A stretch of 64,000 bases of DNA from Asticcacaulis excentricus CB 48 (GCF_000175215.2 NC_014819.1:1-64000); one strand, 5' to 3'. Counted from the stretch's first letter, positions 46,101 to 54,647 are shown. Translations and numbers: made by a program. The notes: generated by a model not told the origin, from the letters alone.

Positions 46101-46260
46101 AGTCCAGACTGTTGGCTTCACCGACCAGGCCAAGTTGGGCCGCGCCCTCCCCACCCCAGCGCAGGTTCGGCGTATTGGCCTCGCCGGTGACGTAATAATC
46201 GTCTTTTCCGTAATAGTCGCCGGAGCGAGAGGCGCTTTTCAAACGGGTGATCTTCAACAT
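43117..46260 (-). CDS. MobF-family conjugative relaxase/helicase (TrwC/TraI type)
   Basis: The 1,047-residue protein has an N-terminal relaxase domain with tyrosines near residues 16-24 (DYYGKDDYY). The metal-binding triad lies in HSMSRAGDPEMHNHVV. A RecD-type helicase follows, with Walker A GSAGTGKTTTFDLV (about residue 505), a Walker B region (KWLLVDEGSMLS) and SYGLT-like ending region HGYSLTANRAQGASF. It would nick oriT and unwind the transferred strand. The start overlaps the coupling-protein stop. Confidence 0.93.
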   Translation of the reverse strand: MLKITRLKSASRSGDYYGKDDYYVTGEANTPNLRWGGEGAAQLGLVGEANSLDFKKLLKGINPDPDGSALSKADEALREQAGASGETDPERTIPKHAPGWDMTFSATKSASIMALVAGDDRIQAAFNRSVQSTMDYAEKHFAITRQRTDGGAPKQILTGNLTYATTSHSMSRAGDPEMHNHVVLANATRMEDGTWRALETAPLYKHQQFLGNVQKAEFAHELKKLGYNLVQGKTQGTWEIAEFSAAYRGENDKAGIGPADLLIDTFSKRHVEIMGKIAAAEADKGRELSKGERQTLILKDRPQKLLTDRDVQQALWKEVARDAGVDLDQIVSAAKTREVGQDLTPQRKGDIGLAGKVMAYIDEKVLGRTRDLSAEASLALGLRSQERQSTIFTPYAVIFDAMLANGNRHRIQDYQATGFLQRPEIVKADREKLAHITTQRAITMEDAIVERVIRSQARSKAFTPDVSDRAMYGIVADGKALAPNTQQAAVVQHVLTDGARYSVIHGSAGTGKTTTFDLVRQTLDRLSAGQIEIVALAPTHKAKGELADRAGIATETVQMFLLQQQKGSTQTAPSSQMANLKGKWLLVDEGSMLSNVQMDRIIDVAERSGVDKVIFSFDERQLAAMEAGAPTRLAMHAGASTVYLKDNVRQAQMPVLRAGIMKMADGKPWEALPSIRPYVTETRSNDDQILARAAVAKWREMGPDTKVVVGTNKMRGLANAMIRTELQGMGLVGREDVAHKTYVSENRSPEQLGMITAYALGQRIIFHKADEANRIGRHTVHSVVGIDMRTNRLTLQSTEYGKRSYNLAGLTSGRDEPTFGVYREQTIKLSVGDQLAWNITDKKAGVTNNDAFTVAAIKGSKLATQREVEIDGVRTLKTQVFDLENDPVARFMSHGYSLTANRAQGASFGKVVAVLGSYMGEFANQARGYVMASRPRQEFQWVTDDLKSLFRRLAENDGINPSALNHIDRAMDLADKADRVKPAPQPDKAPEIPKPEPVTAKAKETEKEKSEVANPGGHHITEDQKSSSKEKDIGEKHIAQNDILFRI

Positions 46261-48875
46261 CAGGGCAGCCCGATGTATCCGTCGTGGTCGAACAGGGTGC
46301 GTTGGCGATCCTCCTCATCCGACTTCGAATTCTGCTGGGCGGCTGTGGTATCTGAAGGGGACGGTTGCGACCTTGCGCCCTCCTCGGCCACGGGTCTCGT
46401 ATCGATTTCCGAATCTGGCACTTCGCGCTTGGCCTCAGTGGCATCCGGCGCCAGAAAGCCTTCGGCTATGCCCGCCCGTTTTTCCGGGTTCTGCGCGTCG
46501 AAGCCCTCATCCGAGTGTGCCGCTCCGCTGCTGACGGATTTCCCGTCCGGGGTCGAGACACTTCGCGAGGATGACAGGTCCTGCGCGGTGACCTCCCGAT
46601 TGTCCGCGCCCTGGCCTTCCGCTTTAATCTTGTCGAGAAGGGCGTAGAGTTTGGAGCTGGACCGGTCCTTCTTCATGAACTCGTCAATCGGGTCGGGACC
46701 AAGGCGCGGCATAAAGCCCTCGGTGCCTGTCGACCTTTCGCGGTAGCGGAACTTTACCGGCGCGACCGGGAAGGGTCGGCCTTCGCGCACGTTCGAGACG
46801 CGAAGCACACCCTGGAACATGGGGAAGTTCATGATCTCTTCGGGCATGAAGACAAACTCGGTCTGCTCCTTGGTATTGAGCGAGACCCCGTCGCGCAGTT
46901 GGTGGGCACCGTATGAGGTGTTCTCCTGGGTCCGGCTCACTTCCCTCTGGCCTATCTGCTCAGCCATGAAGCGCGCCGTGTCCGGGTCCTGACAGCGCAG
47001 GATCAGCTTCGTCGCGAGCTGCCCAATGATCGTCTGGGCTTTCTTGTCGCCGTAGATGTCATCGAGCTGCGAGACCTGCTGCATGCCCATGATAATCGAC
47101 CCGCCGTATTTACGCAGACGCGCCGGAGCATCGGCGAGGATCTCAACCTTCCCCAGAGAATGGAACTCATCGAGAATGATGTGGGTGATCTTTTTCGACT
47201 GCGCCGGGGTGCGGGTGAACAGGGTCGTAATGGCAATCGACGACCAGTGGGCGATCAGCGGACTGAGCGAGGCTTCCAGATGCTGGGGTCGGGACAGGAA
47301 CAGCAAGCCATGGGTCTGAGGGCTGTTGATCCATTCAGCAATCGAGAAGTCTTCGCGGCCGTTCAGCAGGTGCATCATCCGGGTGATGCCGTTGACGATC
47401 ACCGAGCGCAAAGACTCCGATCGCAGGCCTTCTTTTTCCCCGAGGGTGCGCTCCGCCGGGGTGTTCTTCAGAAAGTAATGCAGGGTTTCGAAATCGCCGA
47501 TGATGAGCCAGATCAGCTCCTCGATGGTCGGTTTCTCGTTGAAGTGCTGGCGTTTGATGACGCCCAGCTTGTAGCCAGCGTTGCAGTAAATCTGGCGCGA
47601 CGCCAGCGTCCAGTACGGGTCCTGGCTGCCTTTTGGAAGCGGGAATAGATCCGCCGCCGCCTGCTCCCATGAGGCATAGTCGGCGAGATCGTTGAAGGGC
47701 GACCAACTCGCCGTCCGACTATCGAACGGGTTCAGGATGACGTCGCGCCCAGCCTTGTAGTGGGCGCGGATATATTCCAGTTCCGGGTCGTAGATGATGG
47801 CGCATTCGCGCCGATGGTTGATGGATTCGATCAGGCCATGGATGGCCTGTGACTTGCCGGAACCCGGTGAGCCCACAACAAGCGAGTGCTGATAAAGCGA
47901 ATTTATAGGCAGTTCGACACCGACAATTCGGTGATGCTCGTAGTCGCTGAACCGCTCGTAAATGTCCGACAGCCCTGCGGCGCGCGCGCGAATGGTGAGA
48001 TCGTGGACGATATCCGCGTCGGACTTGGCCAGCGTTCCGGACACCCAGTTGGGCAGGTCTATTGCGCGGTAATACCGCAAGGCCTGACCGTGCAGCGCCA
48101 CGCTTGCGCTACCCGCATAGGGGACTAGGGCGGTGCCGGTTGATGGCGCTGGCAGGGCTAGAAATGGCCGCGACGGTTGGAGGCGACGGCGCAGGATGGC
48201 GAACGCATCCGAGGGCCTTTCGACTATGCATTTCAGCACATATAGGGCGTCGCGCCAGCCCGCTTTGAAACCGGTTTCCGAATGCTTTTCAATCGGCGGC
48301 GCCGGCTTGCCGACGAGGGCTTCAATGGCTTTTCGATTGAGTTTACGGATTTCATCGGCGTTGAATTTCTGAATTTGCTGACGCAGAGACGCGACCGATG
48401 CAATGGTCTGGCCACGTAGCTCCTTGTCCTCCAGCTTCTGCTGACCTTGGCGGATGAACAGGATCGTAGCCAGCGCCAGAAGTGCGGCCGCGCCCGCGAA
48501 GAACAGCAGGCCAGCGTAGAAGAGTAATTCACCGTACCGGTCGAGAACGCCCGCCACGTAGGGCAGGCTTTCATAGTCGGAGACGGACACCACCACAGAG
48601 GTCCCGTCCGGCTGTTTGACCGTTACCTGTTGCGGCAATGGGGCGCCAAAGAACCGGCAAAGCTTTGCGACTATCGCAAGGCCACCATAGAGCTGCTCGT
48701 CGTCTGTGGCGTGCCTGTTGACGCTGTAGATGCAGAACACGCCCCACAGGGCGAGCATGATGAGGAATTTCTTGGCGATCTCCCAAACCATTTCGACGGT
48801 GTGGGATACGGTCTGGCCGCCACGCAACCAGGCCGCACCGGTCGTCCGTTCGGGACGGGGTTTCTGTTCGGACAT
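46260..48875 (-). CDS. traD: VirD4/TraD/TrwB-type coupling protein
   Basis: ATG at 48875 with GGAGG upstream gives about 871 residues. Two N-terminal membrane segments (about residues 30-50 and 100-125) anchor it. Walker A is VVGSPGSGKSQAIHGL and Walker B ITHIILDEFHSLG; TraD/VirD4 features follow (IIMGMQQVSQL). The C-terminal 170 residues are a charged disordered tail. It would bring the relaxosome to a mating channel. No channel genes are in the window. Confidence 0.92.
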   Translation of the reverse strand: MSEQKPRPERTTGAAWLRGGQTVSHTVEMVWEIAKKFLIMLALWGVFCIYSVNRHATDDEQLYGGLAIVAKLCRFFGAPLPQQVTVKQPDGTSVVVSVSDYESLPYVAGVLDRYGELLFYAGLLFFAGAAALLALATILFIRQGQQKLEDKELRGQTIASVASLRQQIQKFNADEIRKLNRKAIEALVGKPAPPIEKHSETGFKAGWRDALYVLKCIVERPSDAFAILRRRLQPSRPFLALPAPSTGTALVPYAGSASVALHGQALRYYRAIDLPNWVSGTLAKSDADIVHDLTIRARAAGLSDIYERFSDYEHHRIVGVELPINSLYQHSLVVGSPGSGKSQAIHGLIESINHRRECAIIYDPELEYIRAHYKAGRDVILNPFDSRTASWSPFNDLADYASWEQAAADLFPLPKGSQDPYWTLASRQIYCNAGYKLGVIKRQHFNEKPTIEELIWLIIGDFETLHYFLKNTPAERTLGEKEGLRSESLRSVIVNGITRMMHLLNGREDFSIAEWINSPQTHGLLFLSRPQHLEASLSPLIAHWSSIAITTLFTRTPAQSKKITHIILDEFHSLGKVEILADAPARLRKYGGSIIMGMQQVSQLDDIYGDKKAQTIIGQLATKLILRCQDPDTARFMAEQIGQREVSRTQENTSYGAHQLRDGVSLNTKEQTEFVFMPEEIMNFPMFQGVLRVSNVREGRPFPVAPVKFRYRERSTGTEGFMPRLGPDPIDEFMKKDRSSSKLYALLDKIKAEGQGADNREVTAQDLSSSRSVSTPDGKSVSSGAAHSDEGFDAQNPEKRAGIAEGFLAPDATEAKREVPDSEIDTRPVAEEGARSQPSPSDTTAAQQNSKSDEEDRQRTLFDHDGYIGLP

Positions 48876-48894
48876 GATGGCTTCCCTCCCTACC

Positions 48895-49296
48895 CTACGC
48901 GGCTTCGTCAGCGTTGACGTAGGCTTCAAGTAGCCGGGCGAATTCGAGCACGAAGCCATCCTGGGCCGTCTCGATCCGGGCGCGCACCTCTTCAGGAAGC
49001 GCGGGTGTCGATCCGAAGGTCTGGGTGAAAGTGCCGGTTATCCGATCCAGTCGGCCGCGCAGATCTTCCGGCGGCAGGAGCTTTGTGGCAATTTGCAGGG
49101 CCATGGACGCGCCAATGTAGGCGTAGCGGGCCGACTGATGCAGAAGGTAGTCGCGCGCCTCGACGGTGTGCTTTTCGAGAGCGTTCTGGATGAGGTAGCG
49201 GATGGGGATGCCGGATTGCTCAGATTGAGCGACGAGTCTGGCGTAGGTTTCTTCGCGAATATATACGCGAAGTTCCTTGATGTTTTCCCGGGGCAT
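48895..49296 (-). CDS. Ribbon-helix-helix-like relaxosome accessory protein
   Basis: The 133-residue protein starts with KELRVYIREETYARLVAQSE, a ribbon-helix-helix pattern, followed by a longer helical domain. It precedes the coupling protein and relaxase genes, as TrwA/TraM-type accessory proteins do. It probably binds the DNA upstream (49297-49455), which has paired dyads. Confidence 0.7.
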   Translation of the reverse strand: MPRENIKELRVYIREETYARLVAQSEQSGIPIRYLIQNALEKHTVEARDYLLHQSARYAYIGASMALQIATKLLPPEDLRGRLDRITGTFTQTFGSTPALPEEVRARIETAQDGFVLEFARLLEAYVNADEAA

Positions 49297-49316
49297 GACG
49301 GGGCCGTCCTTGAGAC

Positions 49317-49335
49317 AGCTGACAAAGTGTCAGCT
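49317..49335. promoter_or_regulatory. Dyad AGCTGACA-N3-TGTCAGCT
   Basis: This perfect 8-bp inverted repeat with a 3-bp centre lies 21 bp upstream of the accessory gene start. It shares the core GACA-N3-TGTC with the dyad at 49402. It may be an autoregulatory operator or part of oriT. Confidence 0.6.
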
Positions 49336-49401
49336 AACGGCCACGGTCTAAGGTACTGAATAGGCTATAGAATCCACCCGAAAAGGGCAAGTAAATTCGG
49401 A

Positions 49402-49418
49402 TACGACACACTGTCGTA
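49402..49418. promoter_or_regulatory. Dyad TACGACA-N3-TGTCGTA
   Basis: A perfect 7-bp inverted repeat with the same GACA-N3-TGTC core as 49317-49335. The two centres are 84 bp apart. It is probably a second binding site of the same protein. Confidence 0.6.
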
Positions 49419-49715
49419 CGCCACCCCCTCATAAGCCATTGATTTCGCGCCAATTACTTATCCACACCCGTGCGTCAGGTGTACCTCTCTTTTTACCCAT
49501 TTTCGGGCCTGTTTCTGATCAAGTTTCGGGGTCTTCATTTCAGCTCTAAGGGTTTGTGAATAGGGGCTTTGCGGCGATCCGAGTGAAATCTGAAAGATTT
49601 CGGCGCCGGCCCTCGTCGATCGCCGGAATGTGCTCTGGAGACAGTAAAGTCGCATCAGGGGGCGCATATAGCTCCATTTGCCGAGCCACCATACAAGCCC
49701 GCACTTTACGGGCTG

Positions 49716-50387
49716 ATGTTTGCCGAATCTCTCCTAAGACCGGATCCTGATGGTATAAATTCTGATCGGATGAATCGCTGGTTTACAATAGTCCAGTCTC
49801 AATTATTTCGACGCTCAGGAGATAGCGATCCGGCCATGCGTACCCCATCGATCGACCCATCAGTGCGCGCGCGATTCAAAGAGATAGCGAGGCGGATTAT
49901 TGCAAATGACCGCCAGGCAAGAAAAACCGGGACGTCCCAGAACACCATCGGCGACATCGAGCGAGCCCTTGTCCAAGCCTACCAAGTCGGTGCAGGATGG
50001 CTCATGTTCCCCCCGCCGGACGCCGGATATGGGGGTGCATTGGAGTGGGAGACCCTGCCTCCCCGTAGCCGGGAGATCCTCGGAATCCTCACCTCCGGTC
50101 TGAGCCAAAGGATCACCCACGGTACCGGGTCAATATGTCAGATTTCCAAAGTTGAAGCCGGCAAGGGGGCGCGATGGCATGTCCGGTATGACGACGGCGA
50201 ACTCAGCGATTTCTCATATGCGTCAGGGGGTGTGAACGGCCTCATGAAGCTCAGCCTATTGGCTCCCAGTTCTGACACACCCAGCGATTGCTACGTGACG
50301 GAATTGGGCATTGAAACGGCAAAAGCTTATTGGGCAAGGTCGGATCGAGAAGACCCGACCCTTCCCCTACAAAGCCTCCGCAGATAG
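49716..50387 (+). CDS. Hypothetical protein
   Basis: The frame of up to 223 residues has a helical N-terminus (FKEIARRIIANDRQARK) and a beta-rich C-terminal half with ARWHVRYDDGELSDFSYASG. The start is uncertain (49716, 49770 or 49836). No family recognised. It is divergent from the transfer genes. Confidence 0.5.
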   Translation: MFAESLLRPDPDGINSDRMNRWFTIVQSQLFRRSGDSDPAMRTPSIDPSVRARFKEIARRIIANDRQARKTGTSQNTIGDIERALVQAYQVGAGWLMFPPPDAGYGGALEWETLPPRSREILGILTSGLSQRITHGTGSICQISKVEAGKGARWHVRYDDGELSDFSYASGGVNGLMKLSLLAPSSDTPSDCYVTELGIETAKAYWARSDREDPTLPLQSLRR

Positions 50388-50696
50388 TCGAGCGACGAAA
50401 GCTGACTCCGGCTTGATTGTCCGTTTAAAGTCAGTCTTCCAGTCTCATCCCCGTCTGCGGATCCCTCGTTTCAACCCATGTCTATCAGTGTGATCATCCC
50501 CTGACAGTCTTCCCCAAACGGCACGGCCGGGCGTCCAGACAGGGGTGGCTGCCGGGTAGAGAAACGCTGCAAGGTTCCGGACCAAAATCCGGTTTCTAAC
50601 GGACGAAACGCTGCGGATAGCCACTATGAAACAGTTGTGTTGCACTCACTCTTAATCAAGAGCGACGCGGTCGAAGTCATCTCGAAAACAAGAAAG
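50388..50696. other. Gap without a recognised gene
   Basis: About 309 bp with no supported gene, RNA or repeat visible. Confidence 0.4.
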
Positions 50697-50723
50697 AGGC
50701 CCGCCAGATGTCCTGACGGGCCT
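50697..50723 (-). terminator. Hairpin terminator
   Basis: An AGGCCCGCCAG / CTGACGGGCCT-type stem (11 positions, one mismatch) lies 7 bp after the stop of the small gene at 50731. On the minus strand the tail reads CTTTCTTGTTTTCG, U-rich enough for a terminator. Confidence 0.65.
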
Positions 50724-50730
50724 TGTGTTT

Positions 50731-50868
50731 CTATCGAACGAAAGCCGCTTCCCGCGCCTCCCGCTCTGCCGCCCATTGCCGTTCCAAAGCCGTGACCATG
50801 GCCTCCAGTTCGGCGTCAAATGCCACGTCAGAAGCCTTGGATTCAGTCTGGTGAAATTGCGTTTGCAT
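50731..50868 (-). CDS. 45-residue acidic helical protein
   Basis: ATG at 50868 is preceded by GAAAGGATC at a good spacing, and a terminator follows the stop. The product is mostly one amphipathic helix, with DVAFDAELEAMVTALERQW and AAEREAREAAFVR. The complete unit of ribosome site, frame and terminator argues that it is real. Function unknown. Confidence 0.55.
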   Translation of the reverse strand: MQTQFHQTESKASDVAFDAELEAMVTALERQWAAEREAREAAFVR

Positions 50869-51261
50869 GGTCGTGATCCTTTCCTATCGAAATCGATGAT
50901 AGGACCGAGGAACAGATCGGAGCCCTCGAATGTCACCGCCGGAAAGGGCCTGCCCTTTCCGAGGGGGAACGGCGCAGCCGTTGACATTGGAGGTGATCTG
51001 GTACGCTGGGACGATCATTGATGAGATGACCGTACCGGCGACCAGCCGGTACACGACGCGCCCGAAGGTCGAAGACCGAGCGGCGGCCAGGCCCAGGCCA
51101 CGGGCCGGCCTGCACATCAGCCACACGCGCTACGCCTCAGATGAAACACCTACGCGCGCCGTCTATGCGATAGGGATCGAGGCCCGAAGGGCGAAGACCC
51201 GCGATCAGCGGGGCTGACCCGCGACGAGCCCGGCCCGCAAAGGGGGATCGCCCTTCGCTGC
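50869..51261. other. Hairpin-rich intergenic spacer
   Basis: No gene is supported. The stretch is full of short inverted repeats such as AAGGGCCTGCCCTTT and AACGGCGCAGCCGTT, and carries the repeat at 51173-51233. Confidence 0.45.
51173..51233 (+). repeat. 60-bp dispersed repeat, copy 1
   Basis: GGGATCGAGGCCCGAAGG to CGACGAGCCCGG matches 59011-59067 with four single-base or two-base gaps and one substitution. It is rich in GC hairpins. It lies between genes in both places. Confidence 0.75.
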
Positions 51262-51465
51262 CTACTGCAGAACTTCGAGGATTGCCGGTGCCGAGGGATC
51301 GACTGGCTTGCCCTGTAGATCATAGGTCTGACCGGCAATGTCATAGTGCAGACCGCACCGATCAGCGACGAAAATCGGACGCCGGTGCCCCCGAATATCG
51401 AGCCGAACTTTCGCACCATCATGCAATTGGACGCACGGGGTCGTTGTCTGAATTCTGTCAAACAT
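51262..51465 (-). CDS. Small hypothetical protein
   Basis: About 67 residues from ATG 51465 (TTG at 51498 is possible). The composition with HDGAKVRLDIRGHRRPIFVA and GLHYDIAGQTYDLQGKPVD is protein-like, suggesting a small beta domain. No family recognised, and the ribosome site is weak. Confidence 0.45.
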   Translation of the reverse strand: MFDRIQTTTPCVQLHDGAKVRLDIRGHRRPIFVADRCGLHYDIAGQTYDLQGKPVDPSAPAILEVLQ

Positions 51466-51498
51466 GGGTCGCACCAGAAGGAGTGAATGTATCCACAA

Positions 51499-51887
51499 CC
51501 TACAGCCGCTTCACCACGGAGTCGAGTCTTTTGTTCGCTTTTTGTTCCGATGCCAAAGGTCTGTGGAAAGATCGGACCGATACCATCATAAAAGCAGGGA
51601 CGCCGATATTGAAAGATGTTGGGGTTGAGGCACCATGGGGAACACAGAGGAAACGGAGATTGGGATAAAACGGGCAGTTGTAATCGCACTGGCCATGTCA
51701 CCGCAGGGAAACGGCAACGCCGTTGACGGATCGGTATGGCTGGTAGGATGGCTAGGCCTTGCGCGGCCCAATTCGTCGCGCACCGCGTCTAGCGAAGCGG
51801 CGGTGCGGCCATCGGAGCAGGGCCCTGATGCACGGCCCGCGGTGTGGAGGCCCAAAGCCTCCAGCGCCGCTGACCGCACGTTCTGGT
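51499..51887. other. Gap without a recognised gene
   Basis: About 390 bp. Overlapping open frames exist on both strands but look like GC-rich shadows. The palindrome AACGGCAACGCCGTT is at 51713-51727. Confidence 0.4.
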
Positions 51888-52070
51888 TCACTCGTCACCT
51901 TGCCTGCGTTGAGCCTCGGCAATCCCATAAAACTCGGCCAGTTCCAGGCGGTAGTCTTCTGAGACCTCTTCGAAATGGTCCTCCGCGCGGGCAGCGCCAA
52001 GAATATGCGCCCACCCCTCGGTATCTGGACCGTCCTCTTCACCCATCCCGACAGAAAGCGGAAATGCCAT
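51888..52070 (-). CDS. 60-residue acidic hypothetical protein
   Basis: ATG at 52070 follows GGGAGAG. The product is acidic, with GMGEEDGPDTEGWAHILGAA and EDYRLELAEFYGIAEAQRRQ. It lies downstream of ssb on the same strand and may be cotranscribed. No family recognised. Confidence 0.5.
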   Translation of the reverse strand: MAFPLSVGMGEEDGPDTEGWAHILGAARAEDHFEEVSEDYRLELAEFYGIAEAQRRQGDE

Positions 52071-52123
52071 AGTATCTCTCCCAAAAAGAATGCCCTCCAA
52101 CCGAAGCTGGAGGGCTGTGACAG

Positions 52124-52519
52124 TCAGAACGGAATGTCGTCGTGGTCGTTGCCCGCGCCACCGCTGGCCCCCTGCTCGCTGGGCTGGCCATCGTTGAAGG
52201 AGAGCGGCATGATGTTCGTGCCATTGATGACAGGAACCTTGTTCTTCACGCCCTCGCGATCGGTGTACTCCTCGTAGCGGAAGGCGCCTTCGATTTCGAC
52301 CAGTTGGCCCTTGGCCATATTGCGTTGGATGAAGCCGATCGTGCCTTCCGACCAGAACTTGACGCGATGCCAGGTGGTACGGCGCTGGGCCTGGCCCTGC
52401 TTGTCCTTCCAGTATTCTTCAGTGGCGACAGACAGATTGGCGACCTGGGCGCTGTTCGGGAGGGTGGTGATTTCCGGGTCTGCACCGAGGCGGCCGATCA
52501 GCTGAACTTTGCATTTCAT
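52124..52519 (-). CDS. ssb: Single-stranded DNA-binding protein
   Basis: ATG at 52519 with GGAG upstream gives 131 residues. The OB-fold is clear (VQLIGRLGADPEITTLPNSA, FWSEGTIGFIQRNMAKGQ, GQLVEIEGAFRYEEYTD). The C-terminal tip DDIPF is the usual partner-binding tail. Plasmid-borne SSB protects transferred single strands in the recipient. It sits with other plasmid maintenance genes. Confidence 0.93.
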   Translation of the reverse strand: MKCKVQLIGRLGADPEITTLPNSAQVANLSVATEEYWKDKQGQAQRRTTWHRVKFWSEGTIGFIQRNMAKGQLVEIEGAFRYEEYTDREGVKNKVPVINGTNIMPLSFNDGQPSEQGASGGAGNDHDDIPF

Positions 52520-52763
52520 GGGTAGCTCCATTTAACCTGACCCTCGGGGCTCATCCCCTCGGGCTCGCGGCTTTACCGCGATCATGCTGAGGGATTTCCC
52601 GGCCTGAGAGCCGGGGCGCACCCGAAGGGTCGAAACGGAGTGGAGAAGGGCTTGCCCTTGAGCCCCGGCGCGGCTGGGATAGACCTGGCGTGATTGATCG
52701 TGGTCGGGCAAACGCGGTCTGAGGGATGAGCCCAGGATCGGATCTGGAGCGACCGTGCACAGT

Positions 52764-53294
52764 TTAGCCGGCCGCGGGACAGTCCTGCAGTTTCAAGGCT
52801 GAGATGGCCATTTCCAGTAAGCCGCTCGTGCTCTGGAACTCAATGCCTTCGGCATGGATCAGCGTGGCGCTCCCACCGAACCCATCCGGACGCATTTTGG
52901 TGCAGGTGTGGGCGACCTCGACGGTGAGGTAAGACAGGGTGGGCGAGCGACGGACAATATCCTGAAGGATCACCTCGTAGGGATAGGTGTTCAGATGCGC
53001 GTCGAGATCGAAATCGGTCTCCGAGTCGGCATCGGCGTCACTCACCTCGTCGAGCCACAGCCTGACCGCTGGCAGGATCTGGCTTTCGAAGGCGAGACTA
53101 TCGGCATAGGCCTGACGCAAGGCACCTACGAGGACGGTCGGCATGTGGTCGATTGATTGCTCTGCGTACAGAAACAGGCCTTCTGCTTCCAGATCGGACT
53201 GGAAGAACTGTGTCAGCAGGAACAGCTCCAGCGGGCTCATATCGCTCAGCGGAATTTTGGGATCGACAACGCTCGTGGAGTGATAATCGGTCAT
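52764..53294 (-). CDS. Conserved plasmid hypothetical protein
   Basis: The 176-residue product starts after AAAAGGAGCC. It is acidic, soluble and mixed alpha/beta, with LELFLLTQFFQSDLEAEGLF and an Asp/Glu run near residue 90. No family recognised; the neighbours suggest a plasmid accessory role. Confidence 0.65.
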   Translation of the reverse strand: MTDYHSTSVVDPKIPLSDMSPLELFLLTQFFQSDLEAEGLFLYAEQSIDHMPTVLVGALRQAYADSLAFESQILPAVRLWLDEVSDADADSETDFDLDAHLNTYPYEVILQDIVRRSPTLSYLTVEVAHTCTKMRPDGFGGSATLIHAEGIEFQSTSGLLEMAISALKLQDCPAAG

Positions 53295-53446
53295 GTCAGG
53301 CTCCTTTTGGCTAAAGACGCCTGCCCGACCCTTCCCTTTTTCCTTGAAGGTAACTGCAGCCCACCATGGCGGTAAGCGCAGCTCAGTGCGTCAATTTGCT
53401 GCAGTCCGGATAAAGTGACAGACTGGCGGCGAAAGGAGGTATTGCC

Positions 53447-53707
53447 ATGATTAAGACAATCGATCTCAGCCGGAATGCGACTGCCGCCGCAGCGCAGGCC
53501 GATCAGGCCTTGGGATTGTTGCGCGAAACGCCTGATAAGACGGTCTTGATCACCGCATCAAACGGGCAGGTTGCGATCGACTCGGCATATCTGACGCTCG
53601 CATTGGACCTGTTCCATCACGTCCTTCAGTCACAGACAGAGAACAGCGCTCATCGTCGCAACGCGCTGGATGAACTGGCCGCGTTTACACAAGCGTTCGA
53701 CGTTTAG
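53447..53707 (+). CDS. Small hypothetical protein
   Basis: The 86-residue helical protein starts with ATG after GAAAGGAGG, an excellent ribosome site. A terminator follows at 53721. It contains DKTVLITASNGQVAIDSAYL and a helical C-terminus. Family unknown. Confidence 0.65.
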   Translation: MIKTIDLSRNATAAAAQADQALGLLRETPDKTVLITASNGQVAIDSAYLTLALDLFHHVLQSQTENSAHRRNALDELAAFTQAFDV

Positions 53708-53720
53708 ATATCAAACGAAA

Positions 53721-53749
53721 AAAGCCCTGGTCTCTCTCCCAGGGGCTTT
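53721..53749 (+). terminator. Rho-independent-type terminator
   Basis: AAGCCCTGG and CCAGGGGCTTT form a stem with a bulge and a pyrimidine loop, 13 bp after the stop of the preceding gene; the downstream tail is TTTCTCT. Confidence 0.75.
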
Positions 53750-54147
53750 CTCTATCGATAGTAGGAGCTTTGGCCGTCACCCCGGTTCGATAGTTCCGGG
53801 ATAGCGGCAAAGAAATAAACGCGTGATGAGGATGTCGGATTTTCGATTGCGTAGATAGCACGAATGCCCCTTAGAGAGACCGGGGCCTTCGGACCGCTGC
53901 GCTGACCACACAAGCAACCGCGATTATCCGCAGGCGGTCCGAGAAGCTATCCAATTGCCGCATAAGGTTTCGATCCCTTGACGTTGGGTAATGCGGCTAC
54001 CCCAACCGGCGATATTCGACACAGGCATTGAGGCAGCCTATGTCGCAGCCCCGGCGAGAGTGATTTGGTCCACTAGACCTTCAGCTTTTACGCTTGTCGG
54101 GCGGCTCAACCCTGATATCGGTAACTCCATTCGCTGGATGGACACTA
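53750..54147. other. Gap without a recognised gene
   Basis: About 400 bp before the PemK-like gene. I see no gene or strong repeat; it must contain the toxin promoter. Confidence 0.4.
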
Positions 54148-54573
54148 ATGACTACCGAAGACGTACCCCCCGAAGAGATCAAACCGCCAAGAGTGCCTCC
54201 TCGCCTGAAGGCTGTGCCTGCGATCAGGGATCTGTTCTGGTGCGATTTTCCTGAGGATGCGCAACTCCCCGAATTCTGGAAGCGACGCCCTGTTATCGTG
54301 GTTAGCTACCGTAACGCGTTATCTGGTGCGATTACTGTCATCCCCTGCTCCTCCCAGCCTCAACCTGGCAATAAATGGGCGGTCGAACTGGCGACGACCA
54401 TTGACGGGACCCAATCATGGGCCATATGCGATAAGCCGACGACGGTAGCAGTCAGTCGATTGTCACCACAAAAAGGGGGCCGCAGGCGTTTGCCGGAAGC
54501 AGAGTTCAATATTGTGCTCAAACGGCTATTTGAATGGCTACCTGTGGTACCAGAGGAAGAACCGCCAGCTTAG
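54148..54573 (+). CDS. PemK/MazF-like toxin
   Basis: ATG at 54148 gives about 141 residues. A proline-rich N-terminal extension of about 27 residues precedes the PemK fold: RDLFWCDFPEDAQLPEFWKR, RPVIVVSYRN, AITVIPCSSQPQ and AICDKPTTVAVSRLSP. The family cleaves mRNA. No antitoxin gene is evident next to it, so it may be orphaned or use a noncanonical partner. The candidate RNA downstream at 54648 is a notable neighbour. Confidence 0.75.
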   Translation: MTTEDVPPEEIKPPRVPPRLKAVPAIRDLFWCDFPEDAQLPEFWKRRPVIVVSYRNALSGAITVIPCSSQPQPGNKWAVELATTIDGTQSWAICDKPTTVAVSRLSPQKGGRRRLPEAEFNIVLKRLFEWLPVVPEEEPPA

Positions 54574-54612
54574 CGTTACGGATCGCAAGGTTATACCGTT
54601 CGTAGGTTCAAC

Positions 54613-54641
54613 TTGACATTTGAGGCTTAGAAGCCTATACA
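54613..54641 (+). promoter_or_regulatory. Consensus sigma-70 promoter
   Basis: TTGACA (54613-54618), a 17-bp spacer and TATACA (54636-54641). No coding region follows; a hairpin-rich segment and terminator do. Confidence 0.7.
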
Positions 54642-54647
54642 GACACT

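Larger units (their letters stand above)
49297..49715. other. Candidate oriT region
   Basis: This 419-bp gap precedes the transfer genes and holds two related dyads, an AT-richer part, and a DnaA-box-like TTATCCACA at 49458-49466. MobF origins often sit just beside the accessory and relaxase genes. I cannot identify the nick site. Confidence 0.5.

Noticed and set aside
43117..49296. Complete conjugation system
   Set aside because: Only relaxase, coupling protein and accessory protein are present; no mating-channel genes lie in the window.
50652..50987. 111-codon minus-strand frame
   Set aside because: It overlaps the better supported 45-codon gene and its terminator in another frame.
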